A stretch of DNA of 64,000 bases from contig CACZPI010000074.1 in NCBI GenBank assembly GCA_902783005.1, forward strand, positions 1-64,000, read 5' to 3'. Positions 23,526 through 31,939 of this stretch are shown here, piece by piece; the first letter of the stretch is position 1; each line of letters opens with the position of its first letter. A model generated the notes under the pieces. That model saw only the letters and a program-made list of their open reading frames with translations. It was not told the DNA's origin and did not search any database. The position numbers and the translations under genes are program-made. This DNA comes from an uncultured Ruminococcus sp. Its GTDB lineage: Bacteria > Bacillota > Clostridia > Oscillospirales > Ruminococcaceae.

Positions 23526-24812
23526 TTATTCCTTCGCCAGACGATCTGCGATCTCAATATCGGAAAAGCGCTCTGCAAAGGCAGCATCCAGTGGGACACT
23601 GATCTGCTCACCCGACTGCATATTCTTCAGCTTTGCCTGATTCTCTGCCAGCTCATTGTCACCAATGACGACCGTGAACCGCGCACCGATCTTGTCGGCA
23701 TATTTCATCTGTGCCCGCAGGCTGCGCCCCATGACATCCGTCTGCGCGGATATGCCCTCTCTGCGCAGCATTGCCGTAAGCTGCAATGCCTTGTCCGCTG
23801 CGGCATCACCCATCGGTGCAAAATACACATCCACACGCTTGGGCTCACCAAGGGTCACGCCCTGGTTGCGCAGCACCAGCAGCAGACGCTCCAGACCCAT
23901 GCCGAAGCCGAGTGCCGGTGTGGACGGGCCGCCAAGCTGCTCGATCAGGCCGTCATACCGGCCGCCGCCGCAGACCGTTCCCTGTGCGCCGATCGAGGTG
24001 GTCACAAATTCAAAGACAGTCTTGGTATAGTAATCCAGTCCGCGCACGATGCGGGGATCCACGGAATACGAAATGTCCAGCAGGTCGAGATTCTTCTTGA
24101 GCTGTGCAAAGTGCGTGCTGCAATCCTCACACAGATAATCCAGGATCTCCGGTGCATCCTTGCCGATCTCCTTGCAGATGGGGCTCTTGCAGTCGAGCAG
24201 GCGCATCGGATTCTTTTCCAGACGCTCCTGGCAGGTCTCGCACAGCTCCTCACGATGCGGCGCAAAATAGGCCTTGAGTGCTTCGTGGTACTTCTTCCGG
24301 CATACCGGGCAGCCGATGGAATTGATGTGCAGCTCGATATTCTCCACGCCCACCTGATCCAGGATCTGCTTGGCCAGCGAAATGACCTCCGCATCTGCCG
24401 CGGGGCTTGCGGAGCCTGCCATTTCCACACCGAACTGGTGGAATTCACGCAGTCTGCCCGCCTGCGGACGCTCGTGACGGAAGCAGGAAAGGATGTAATA
24501 CACCCGCTGCGGCAGTGCTTCATTCAGCAGGCCGTTCTGGAGAATGGCGCGGATGGTGCCCGCCGTTCCCTCCGGGCGGAGTGTGAAGGTGGATTCGCGT
24601 GCGGAAACGGTGTACATTTCCTTCTGCACCACATCGGTCGTCTCACCTACGCCGCGGGAGAACAGCTCCGTCTGCTCGAAGGTGGGAACGCGGATCTCGG
24701 AAAAGCCGAAGGTATCGGCGGTGTCACGCAGAAATTTCTCAAGCGTCTGCCAATCGCTGCTTGCACCGGGCAGAATGTCCTCGGTGCCGTTGGGTCTTTT
24801 GAGTAATGCCAT
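23526..24812 (-). CDS. hisS: Histidyl-tRNA synthetase
   Basis: A 428-residue class II aminoacyl-tRNA synthetase that charges tRNA-His. It starts MALLKRPNGTEDILPG. Motif 2 is FRHERPQAGRLREFHQFGVE, the histidine A loop is GGGRYDGLIEQLGG, and motif 3 is GFGMGLERL. The C-terminal anticodon-binding domain is present. Length is normal. No T-box leader was found upstream. A tandem 11-base repeat (GATGATAAACA twice, 24833-24854) lies just before it with no evident role. The short gap before the sigma gene holds no terminator that I can see. Confidence 0.97.
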   Translation of the reverse strand: MALLKRPNGTEDILPGASSDWQTLEKFLRDTADTFGFSEIRVPTFEQTELFSRGVGETTDVVQKEMYTVSARESTFTLRPEGTAGTIRAILQNGLLNEALPQRVYYILSCFRHERPQAGRLREFHQFGVEMAGSASPAADAEVISLAKQILDQVGVENIELHINSIGCPVCRKKYHEALKAYFAPHREELCETCQERLEKNPMRLLDCKSPICKEIGKDAPEILDYLCEDCSTHFAQLKKNLDLLDISYSVDPRIVRGLDYYTKTVFEFVTTSIGAQGTVCGGGRYDGLIEQLGGPSTPALGFGMGLERLLLVLRNQGVTLGEPKRVDVYFAPMGDAAADKALQLTAMLRREGISAQTDVMGRSLRAQMKYADKIGARFTVVIGDNELAENQAKLKNMQSGEQISVPLDAAFAERFSDIEIADRLAKE

Positions 24813-24856
24813 ATTATGCCTCCTGCATCATTGATGATAAACAGATGATAAACAGA

Positions 24857-24898
24857 AAAGTCTGCCGTCCTGCCCTCTGGTCAGGTATGGCAGACTTT
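24857..24898 (-). terminator. Terminator after the MgsA-like gene
   Basis: AAAGTCTGCC (24857-24866) pairs with GGCAGACTTT (24889-24898) around a 22-base loop; on the minus strand TTTTCTGTTT follows. Confidence 0.65.
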
Positions 24899-24928
24899 GG
24901 ACTTACATACGGACTGAACGAATGCGGA

Positions 24929-25336
24929 TCAAAGATCGGGATTCCCGATCTCTCTCCAATCGAGATCGCCGCGTTCAAGTGCCAGGATCAAAGCCTCTGC
25001 CGTTGCAATATTGGTCGCAACCGGCACATTATGCTTGTCACACAGGCGCAGCAAGGTCATATCCGCTGCATCCTTTTCAGGCACGGACAAGTTGGGATCA
25101 CGGAAAAACAGCAGTACGTCGATCTCATTCCATGCGATCTTTGCACCGATCTGCTCGCCGCCGCCCTGCTGACCGCTGAAATATTTGTGGATCGGCAGAC
25201 CCGTAGCCTCACTTACGAGCTTGCCGGTAGTTCCGGTCGCGCACAGATCATACCGCGACAGAATGCCGCAATATGCGATGCAGAATTGCACCATCAGCTC
25301 CTTTTTGGCGTCGTGTGCGATCAAGGCGATTGTCAT
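24929..25336 (-). CDS. Methylglyoxal synthase-like protein with altered active site
   Basis: A 135-residue member of the MgsA fold family (dihydroxyacetone phosphate to methylglyoxal). It keeps LIAHDAKK, ATGTTGKLV, FFRDP and VATNIATAEALI. Two catalytic positions differ from E. coli MgsA: the GGDQQ block reads GGGEQ, losing Asp71, and His98 in the NAVPH block is Glu (LSVPE). The GP(L/M) before GGD is also GQQ. Enzymatic activity is therefore doubtful. The ATG at 25336 is preferred because AAGGGA is 9 bases upstream, against 1 base for the ATG at 25345. It lies 73 bases downstream of minD. Confidence 0.8.
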   Translation of the reverse strand: MTIALIAHDAKKELMVQFCIAYCGILSRYDLCATGTTGKLVSEATGLPIHKYFSGQQGGGEQIGAKIAWNEIDVLLFFRDPNLSVPEKDAADMTLLRLCDKHNVPVATNIATAEALILALERGDLDWREIGNPDL

Positions 25337-25409
25337 TGTAATCATTCCCTTCCGCCGCTGGATGCGGCATTTCTTTTTTTCTCCCGGATCAGCTCCGGCG
25401 ATTGCGTGC

Positions 25410-26156
25410 TTATTTAATGGTCAGCGGAACTGCCTCGCCCATCAGACGCTTGGAAATGGCATCGAATGCCTCCAGGCTCGGTGCGTTGAACGGCAGCGGT
25501 GTGCCCTTTCCGGTCGCTTCCTTGAGGGCAAAGTCCTCCGGAATGACACCCAGCAGCTGAATGCCGACGGTATCAATAATATCGTCGAGGTTGGAGATCA
25601 TGCCGCTGGAAATGTCCTTCTTGCTCAGCTTGTTGATGATCAGGCGCTGGCGCTTGTTGCCGCGCTTGTAGAACTCGTCCGACATCATTGTGGCATCACG
25701 GATGCAGATGGGGTCGGGCGTGGTGACAACGAGGATCATATTCGACTGCTCCACGATGTCAAATACATGCGAGCTGATACCGGCACCGGTATCAATGATG
25801 ATATAATCGAAATACTTACGGATCTCGCGGCAGATCGCCACGACCTCCTCTGCGGTCACCTTCATGAAGGCATCCTTCGGGGCGCAGAGAATATTCAGAT
25901 TCGTTGCCGACGGTACGGTCACGACGGCATCGAGGATCTGCTTTCTGCCCGAAAGCACATCTCCGAGGTCATACTGTACCTTGCCGGCCATGCCGACCAT
26001 AATATCCAGACAGCGCAGACCGAAGTCCAGCTCAATGATGAGGGTACGGCTGCCCTGCTTTGCGAGGGTGTAGCCGATGCCGTAGCAGATCGAGGATTTG
26101 CCGGTACCACCCTTACCGGAGGTCACTGCAATGATCCTGTTCGTATTCTTTGCCAT
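25410..26156 (-). CDS. minD: MinD/ParA-type P-loop ATPase
   Basis: A 248-residue ATPase of the MinD/ParA/FlhG group with the deviant Walker A SGKGGTGKS (residues 13-21) and conserved DFGLRCLDIMVG and DYIIIDTGAG. In MinD this dimer binds the membrane and positions division through MinC. The usual amphipathic membrane-targeting helix at the C-terminus is not evident: the tail reads RLMGEAVPLTIK. No minC or minE lies nearby. So it may be a MinD-like regulator and not a classical MinD. It has its own promoter and a leader of about 145 bases. Confidence 0.82.
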   Translation of the reverse strand: MAKNTNRIIAVTSGKGGTGKSSICYGIGYTLAKQGSRTLIIELDFGLRCLDIMVGMAGKVQYDLGDVLSGRKQILDAVVTVPSATNLNILCAPKDAFMKVTAEEVVAICREIRKYFDYIIIDTGAGISSHVFDIVEQSNMILVVTTPDPICIRDATMMSDEFYKRGNKRQRLIINKLSKKDISSGMISNLDDIIDTVGIQLLGVIPEDFALKEATGKGTPLPFNAPSLEAFDAISKRLMGEAVPLTIK

Positions 26157-26446
26157 GAATAGGCTCCTTTCCTATCTGTTTTTCTGTATTTCTTCATCTT
26201 CCCTTTATTCTCAGGAGCATTGTCCGCAACATTGCTGCATCCGTTCTGACATGCAGCCGTGCAGACCATTCGAGTATCAGAAAAATGTACAACATACCTA
26301 CTTATAATTATACCACAAATCTGCGTTTTGTCAAATCCTACGGCACTGTAAATGATAAAATTGTGAAAAATATGAATTTTTGCATTTGGTATTTGGGCAT
26401 TTTGTACAGTGTGCAGAGGGCATTTCTGCCCTCATCGCTGTGCAGA
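26157..26446. other. Intergenic region between minD and PBP2
   Basis: It holds the minD promoter and leader. It also holds a GAGGGCA-TTTC-TGCCCTC hairpin at 26416-26433, 14 bases past the PBP2 stop, with no T-run. No RNA gene was recognised. Confidence 0.5.
26307..26334 (-). promoter_or_regulatory. Promoter for minD
   Basis: TTGACA (26334-26329), 16 bases, TATAAT (26312-26307) with a TGG extended -10 on the minus strand. Confidence 0.8.
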
Positions 26447-28501
26447 TCACGGTGCCGCTGTTTCTGTCGCGGCTTCGGTCGTCTCTGCGGGTGTTTTCTG
26501 CGTCTCACGGGCGTTCTGCGGGGCATTGTAAATGCTGCCGTAGACCTCCTCATACAGCTTGAGGATCGGCCGGATCATATACTTGGAATACTCGCCGCCT
26601 TCGATGATCCCCGCAAAGGCGATCTGCGGATCATCCGCGGGGGCATAGCCGATGAATACCGAATCCTGTACACGCCGCGATACCTGCGGTGTACCGGTCT
26701 TGATGGCGACGCTGTAGCCCAGATTCTTCAGTGAATACTTCGCCGGGAACCCGTTGCCGGATGCCTGGATCATGCCGGATTCCACAAAATCATAGACATA
26801 CCCGTAATTGAGGTCGATCTGTTCTGCGACCTGCGGCTGGGTCTCGTAGAGCATATGCTCGTGGTTGTAATCCCACACGCTGTCCACAAGATGCGGCGTA
26901 TAGCGTGTGCCTTCATTGGCGATGGTGCAGGCGACATTGGCAAGCTGCAGCGGGGAGACCATCGTATCACCGTTGCCGATGCCCGCCTGAATGACGGAGC
27001 CGACAGTCCACATCAGGCCGAGATCCTTGTATTTTTCCGGCGTTGCCATATAGCCGGCGGCATCTGCCGTTTCAATGCCGGTATTCTGACCGACGCCGTA
27101 GAGCCGGGCATATTCCGCGATCTTGTCGATTTGCAGGCGGCGCGACAGCTCATAAAAGAAGGAGTTGCACGATACCCGCAGCGCCGGAGCAACGGAAATA
27201 TAATTGTGGAAACCGGTGCAGTGGAAATTCGTATCCATATAATGGTACGTCCTGCCGCAGTAGAAGGAGGTCGTGCCGTTGATGACGCCTTCATTCAGAC
27301 CGGCCGTGGCGGTAATGGTCTTGAAGGTCGATCCGGGACGGTACAGACCCATTGTGGCGCGGTTGAAGAGCGGATTGCCGTCCGTGGCCAGCAGGTCGGC
27401 ATAATGCTCGGAATATTCCGTCAGATCGTAGGTCGGTGCCGTGACCTCACCAAGGACGGCGCCGGTCTTAGCATCGAGCACGACAATGGCACCCGCCTTG
27501 ACGGACTGATAGCGCACTGCCCAGCCGTATTGCAGGAAATTGTCCAGAATGTCCTGCAAGCCGCGCTGGAATTCGCTGTTGATCGTCAGCTGCACGGTAT
27601 GTCCGGCATCCACAGGCTCGGTGATCTCATCAGAGACGGCAATGCCGTTTTCATAGGTGATGGTACGCACGCCCGGTGTACCCTGCAGCTCCTCCTCCAT
27701 AGCGCGTTCAATGCCGCTGATGCCGACAATGGCATCGAGGTCATAGCCCTTGGAGAGGTATTCCTCCGCATTTTCGGCGTAGATCGGGCCGGTCGTTCCC
27801 AGCTCATGCGGCACCACATCCCCGACAAGAATGTCACGCGCTGCCTTCTGTTCGATCTCCACGCCGGAGAGCTGCATGGAAAGCTCCGAGAGAACACGCA
27901 CCGTCTCCGGCCGGATGTTCTCGGCAAGCTGGAACCGGTTGGAAATGGAGAAATCGTCGTCGAGCATCGTATACCGGATGCCCGCAATGATGCGGCGTTC
28001 CTGCTCGGAATAGTCCTCACCGATGCCGTAGTCGTCAAACAGCACATCCATGCAGTTGGATGCCGTGGCATAGGCATTGACGCCGATCTTGGCCTTCATC
28101 TTGTCGAGCGCTGCCTGATCGGCGTCGGGGCTGAACGTATAAGGTGCTTCCTGAGAGATCGGAAGGCTGTCCTCCCACGTTGTGCCGTCCTTGGCCAGAA
28201 TGCCCGTAAGCCGCCGCAGCACCTCGTTGCTCTCATGATTGTCCGAAGGGAAGCTCTTCTCGTCGATCACGACCGTATAGGTCACATGGTTTCCGATCAG
28301 CACATTTCCCATCGCATCCACGATCTCGCCGCGGGTGGGATTGATCTTCTGCGTGTAGGAGGTAATGACCTTGTCCTTCTTGATATAGGCCTCGGTATTG
28401 ACCACCTGCACCTTCATCAGCCGCAGCGCCCCCATTGCCGCACTGACCAGCACGACAAGGACGGCAAGCGCCATTTTGATATATTCTGAAATCGGTCTCA
28501 T
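26447..28501 (-). CDS. mrdA: Penicillin-binding protein 2 (elongation transpeptidase)
   Basis: A 684-residue membrane-anchored D,D-transpeptidase that crosslinks peptidoglycan during side-wall growth. A single N-terminal span (about 9-27) is followed by a dimerization region and the transpeptidase domain. The catalytic Ser391 is in STFK (K394), SxN is SCN (444-446), and KTG is at 601-603. The C-terminus is a Thr/Ala-rich tail. It ends the mreB-mreC-mreD-PBP2 operon, starting 13 bases after mreD, the usual position of PBP2. Confidence 0.95.
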   Translation of the reverse strand: MRPISEYIKMALAVLVVLVSAAMGALRLMKVQVVNTEAYIKKDKVITSYTQKINPTRGEIVDAMGNVLIGNHVTYTVVIDEKSFPSDNHESNEVLRRLTGILAKDGTTWEDSLPISQEAPYTFSPDADQAALDKMKAKIGVNAYATASNCMDVLFDDYGIGEDYSEQERRIIAGIRYTMLDDDFSISNRFQLAENIRPETVRVLSELSMQLSGVEIEQKAARDILVGDVVPHELGTTGPIYAENAEEYLSKGYDLDAIVGISGIERAMEEELQGTPGVRTITYENGIAVSDEITEPVDAGHTVQLTINSEFQRGLQDILDNFLQYGWAVRYQSVKAGAIVVLDAKTGAVLGEVTAPTYDLTEYSEHYADLLATDGNPLFNRATMGLYRPGSTFKTITATAGLNEGVINGTTSFYCGRTYHYMDTNFHCTGFHNYISVAPALRVSCNSFFYELSRRLQIDKIAEYARLYGVGQNTGIETADAAGYMATPEKYKDLGLMWTVGSVIQAGIGNGDTMVSPLQLANVACTIANEGTRYTPHLVDSVWDYNHEHMLYETQPQVAEQIDLNYGYVYDFVESGMIQASGNGFPAKYSLKNLGYSVAIKTGTPQVSRRVQDSVFIGYAPADDPQIAFAGIIEGGEYSKYMIRPILKLYEEVYGSIYNAPQNARETQKTPAETTEAATETAAP

Positions 28502-28513
28502 GCAGCGCCTCCG

Positions 28514-29068
28514 TCAGCTTTCACGCACGATCGTCTTTTCCAGCTCAAAATGCCGTCTGCTGCCGCAGCGCAGGGCGATCTGCCGGACGATCAGATAAAT
28601 GGGAATGAGGGAGATCATCGTCATGATCCCCGAGGGCAGCATGATATGCCGGTAGATCAGTCCGACATCCTCCAGCCCCCAGATCGCATAGTAAAAGACA
28701 AAGTCCACATACCCCTGCACCGCCGTACAGATGCCGGTCAGCAGGAGCATATTGAGCAGCTTTTCCTGGAGCAGATAGCTGTGCAGCAGCGATACCGCCA
28801 CGCAGCACACCACCAGCCAGATGGCATTGAAGCCCAGGAGCTTGTCGCAGCTCAGGTCGATCAGCAATCCGCAGATCACCCCGACAGCCGTGGCCGGGAT
28901 CTCGCCGGTATGCGCCGAAATGCACAGCGCCAGCGGGATCAGCAGCAGCGGCTTGACGCCGCTGCCGGCGGACATGAGGACATAGCAGACAAAGATCAGC
29001 AGCGCAAAGAGGATCCACTGGATCGTCTGCTTCCAGCCGTAGCCGCGTTCGGTATTCTTCACGATCAT
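28514..29068 (-). CDS. mreD: Rod shape-determining protein MreD
   Basis: A 184-residue integral membrane protein with five to six hydrophobic segments and little sequence conservation, as expected for MreD. It forms part of the elongation complex between MreC and the cell-wall synthases. The identification rests on position and topology: the start overlaps the mreC stop as ATGA and PBP2 follows directly. Confidence 0.88.
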   Translation of the reverse strand: MIVKNTERGYGWKQTIQWILFALLIFVCYVLMSAGSGVKPLLLIPLALCISAHTGEIPATAVGVICGLLIDLSCDKLLGFNAIWLVVCCVAVSLLHSYLLQEKLLNMLLLTGICTAVQGYVDFVFYYAIWGLEDVGLIYRHIMLPSGIMTMISLIPIYLIVRQIALRCGSRRHFELEKTIVRES

Positions 29069-29919
29069 GGCAGCTCCTCGCTTTTCCCGGCAAAATCCGT
29101 AATGACCGTCACCAGATCGAGATTGCGGATATCCTCCGCAGGCTCCACCGATGCATAGGCCGTCATACCGGAATCATCCATCTGCACGCCGCGCACATAG
29201 CCGATCACAAAGCCCTTCGGGAACAGTCCGTTATCGCCGGAGGTCAGGATCACCTTGTCCTCCTTGAGAAGAGTCTCCTTGTCGAGGTATTGCAGCTTGC
29301 ACATGCCGTCGATCGAAAGTGCCACGCTGCCGGTCAGCACGCCGTAATCACGGGTCGTGCTGCAATAGGCTGCAATGGACAGATCCGGGGAAAGCACGGT
29401 CGTTACAGTCGATGTATCCGCGCCGATCTCCGTAATGACGCCGACCAGTCCCTGCTCGGTCACGACCGGATCCCACAGGCTCAGTCCGTCCTGCGTTCCC
29501 GCATCAATGCGGAATTTTCCGAACGGATCATTCGTGACATAGCCGGTCACGCGGCACGGGGCAGACATGGTCACATCGGTATACATCTCCTTGATGCCGA
29601 CAAAGGCCTCCAGCTCCTCAAGACGATTCTTGGTCTGGTCATAATCCGCCAGCTCCTTGCTGAGTCTGGCGACCTCACGCCGCAGGGCGCGGTTGTCCTC
29701 GTAATTCTTTTCGGCATTGCGGTAGACGTCGATCGAATATTCCACATGCTCCGAGATGCTGTGCGAGGCACGCTGGAAGGGGGCGGTGATCGCCGAAAAA
29801 AAATCCACCGTACTGATGGTATAGCCGCCCACGGAGACCGCATACACCATCACGCCGACCAGCAGCGCCAGAATGCCCAGTATGACCTTCATCTTCGTGC
29901 TTTTCCAGAAGTTCTCCAT
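29065..29919 (-). CDS. mreC: Rod shape-determining protein MreC
   Basis: A 284-residue protein: one N-terminal membrane span (about 10-30), a coiled coil (about 60-100), and the beta-barrel MreC domain (TDVTMSAPCRVTGYV; GVITEIGADTSTVTTVLSPD). It links cytoplasmic MreB to the cell-wall synthases outside. It starts 65 bases after mreB; the gap has a CCGGAGG/CCTCCGG hairpin at 29950-29974 that may adjust relative expression of the two. Confidence 0.94.
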   Translation of the reverse strand: MENFWKSTKMKVILGILALLVGVMVYAVSVGGYTISTVDFFSAITAPFQRASHSISEHVEYSIDVYRNAEKNYEDNRALRREVARLSKELADYDQTKNRLEELEAFVGIKEMYTDVTMSAPCRVTGYVTNDPFGKFRIDAGTQDGLSLWDPVVTEQGLVGVITEIGADTSTVTTVLSPDLSIAAYCSTTRDYGVLTGSVALSIDGMCKLQYLDKETLLKEDKVILTSGDNGLFPKGFVIGYVRGVQMDDSGMTAYASVEPAEDIRNLDLVTVITDFAGKSEELP

Positions 29920-29984
29920 ATCTCCGCTCCTTTCCTATAAATGACCCCGCCGGAGGGGCACAGGGCTCCTCCGGGCAGGGCGTC

Positions 29985-31016
29985 TTATTTCTCGTAATAT
30001 TTCAGGTATTCGACCAGCGTATCCTGGTATTTGTCCATATTCTCGAGCACCTTGCCGGCGCCCTCAGCCACGCAGTCCAGCGGGAATTCCGCAATATAAA
30101 CCGGCATGCCCGTTTCGCGGTTGATCAGCTTGTCAAGCCCGCGCAGCAATGCGCCGCCGCCTGCCAGCGTGATGCCCTGGTCGATAATATCCGCACTCAG
30201 CTCCGGCGGTGTCTCCTCAAGCGTGGTCTTGATCGCGTCGATCACGCGGGAAAGCGGCTCTGCCATGGCATCGCGCACCTCGGTGGAAGTGATGGTGACA
30301 TTCTCCGGCAGACCGTTGAGGAGGTTGCGTCCCTTGATCTCCATGCTTTCCTCGGTCTCGCCCGGGAAGGCCGATCCGATGGTCAGCTTGATCGTCTCCG
30401 CCGAACGCTCACCGATCAGCAGATTGTACTTTTTCTTGATAAAGCTCTGGATCGCTGCATCAAATGCATCACCCGCACAGCGCACGCTCCGGGAGGTCAC
30501 AATGCCGCCGAGGGAAATGACCGCCACCTCGCTCGTGCCGCCGCCGATGTCCACGATCATGCTGCCGGTCGGCTCAGTCGTAGGCAGACCTGCCCCGATC
30601 GCCGCCGCCATCGGCTCCTCCACGATGAAGACCGGATGCCGTGCGCCGGCTTTTTCCGCCGCCTCGCGCACGGCATTGCGCTCGACCGGCGTGACACCCG
30701 AGGGAATGCAGATGGTCACACGCGCCTTGGCAAAGAGGCGTCCCTTCAGTGCCTTCTGGATGAATTCCTGCAGCATCGTGATCGTCAGGTCAAAATCCGC
30801 AATGACGCCCTCCTTCAGCGGCCGCACCGCTACAATGGAACCGGGTGTACGTCCGATGACCTGCTTGGCATCCTTGCCGACATACCGTGCTTTTTCGGTT
30901 CTGGTATTGACCGCCACAACAGACGGCTCACGCAGCACGATGCCCTTGCCGCGCATATAGACAAGCGTGTTCGCGGTACCGAGGTCGATACCGATATCCT
31001 TTGTAAACAAGCTCAA
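29985..31016 (-). CDS. mreB: Rod shape-determining protein MreB
   Basis: A 343-residue bacterial actin that forms filaments to guide cell-wall elongation. It starts LSLFTKDIGIDLGTANTLVY with the actin phosphate-1 loop, and contains IVDIGGGTSEVAVISLGGIV. The TTG at 31016 is preferred: AAAGGAG lies 8 bases upstream, while the in-frame GTG at 31043 has no ribosome site and would place that sequence inside the gene. It is the first gene of the elongation operon. Confidence 0.96.
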   Translation of the reverse strand: MSLFTKDIGIDLGTANTLVYMRGKGIVLREPSVVAVNTRTEKARYVGKDAKQVIGRTPGSIVAVRPLKEGVIADFDLTITMLQEFIQKALKGRLFAKARVTICIPSGVTPVERNAVREAAEKAGARHPVFIVEEPMAAAIGAGLPTTEPTGSMIVDIGGGTSEVAVISLGGIVTSRSVRCAGDAFDAAIQSFIKKKYNLLIGERSAETIKLTIGSAFPGETEESMEIKGRNLLNGLPENVTITSTEVRDAMAEPLSRVIDAIKTTLEETPPELSADIIDQGITLAGGGALLRGLDKLINRETGMPVYIAEFPLDCVAEGAGKVLENMDKYQDTLVEYLKYYEK

Positions 31017-31099
31017 TGCTCTCGCTCCTTTATTCACCTGCACAGGTTCTTCTCCCGTGCAGACTGACTGATTTGTTCCTGCTATACTGATACGATTCT

Positions 31100-31128
31100 A
31101 TTATACCATCATTCTGCCCGGGAAACAA
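31100..31128 (-). promoter_or_regulatory. Promoter for the mreB operon
   Basis: TTGTTT (31128-31123), 17 bases, TATAAT (31105-31100) with a TGG extended -10 on the minus strand. Confidence 0.75.
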
Positions 31129-31195
31129 GCGGATTTTACAAATTTTTATGTATACCATGAAATTCCGCTCCGGATCCCCGGAAAAACCGTTCAAA

Positions 31196-31456
31196 TCAGC
31201 CAATAATGAGTTTTTTGAGCTTCGGATAGCACAGCAGCGCCACCATGACCAAAAACATCTGCGCAATGCAGACATGGATCTGGGTGCCGACGGTAATGTC
31301 CAGGATCTGCAGATGCATCGTAAATGTATCAAAGCCGAATTCATAGACATGACCGATCCATTCCAGATCCGGTACCTCTACGCAGACCTGCCCGAGCAGG
31401 CTTCCGCCGACAATCGCCAGAAGCACCAGTGCCGTCATCAGTAATCCTTGTTTCAT
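31196..31456 (-). CDS. DUF4321 family membrane protein
   Basis: An 86-residue protein with two membrane spans (about 5-25 and 60-80) and the DUF4321 layout: GGSLLGQV near the start and a loop of about 35 residues leading to the second span. Function unknown; it often lies near cell-shape genes in clostridia. It is 39 bases downstream of dut and 180 bases upstream of mreB, which has its own promoter. Confidence 0.8.
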   Translation of the reverse strand: MKQGLLMTALVLLAIVGGSLLGQVCVEVPDLEWIGHVYEFGFDTFTMHLQILDITVGTQIHVCIAQMFLVMVALLCYPKLKKLIIG

Positions 31457-31495
31457 TGTCCTCTACTCCTTTGTTTTTTTCGTATTCAGGCGGCC

Positions 31496-31939
31496 TTACG
31501 CGCCAAGCCCTGTCGAACCGAATCCGCCTGCGCCGCGTTCTGTTTCGTCCACGCAGTCCGTTTCCCCGATCTCCGGGAAGAGCACCGGCGTGACCACAAG
31601 CTGCGCCACACGCATCCCGTGCACGACGGCAAAGGGCTCGCGGCTGATATTGTGCAGCGGCACGAACCATTCCCCGCGGTAATCGCTGTCCACGACACCG
31701 ACTGCATTCGCCAGGGTAATGCCGTGCTTTGATGCCAGCCCCGAACGCGGATAGATCAGCAGCGCCACATCCGGCCTTGTCGGCTGGCATTTCACGCCGA
31801 TCGGCACCATCGCCGTTTCTCCCGGATAAATCATGATCGGCTCGTCAAGGCATGCAAACAGATCCGCGCCCGCGCTCTGTGCCGTCTTGCGCTCCGGGAG
31901 AATGGCCTTGGGATGGATCTTTTCAAATAAGAGCTTCAT
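31496..31939 (-). CDS. dut: dUTP diphosphatase
   Basis: A 147-residue trimeric dUTPase that converts dUTP to dUMP, limiting uracil in DNA and feeding dTMP synthesis. Motifs: AGADLFACL (1), PRSGLASKHG (2), NAVGVVDSDYRGEW (3), RVAQLVV (4) and RGAGGFGSTG (5, a C-terminal arm). All five are intact. The start overlaps the U32 gene stop by 4 bases (ATGA). Confidence 0.96.
   Translation of the reverse strand: MKLLFEKIHPKAILPERKTAQSAGADLFACLDEPIMIYPGETAMVPIGVKCQPTRPDVALLIYPRSGLASKHGITLANAVGVVDSDYRGEWFVPLHNISREPFAVVHGMRVAQLVVTPVLFPEIGETDCVDETERGAGGFGSTGLGA

Noticed and set aside
24813..24928. T-box leader before hisS
   Set aside because: The upstream region is too short and has no T-box or specifier-like elements. 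It holds only the mgsA-like terminator and a tandem 11-base repeat.
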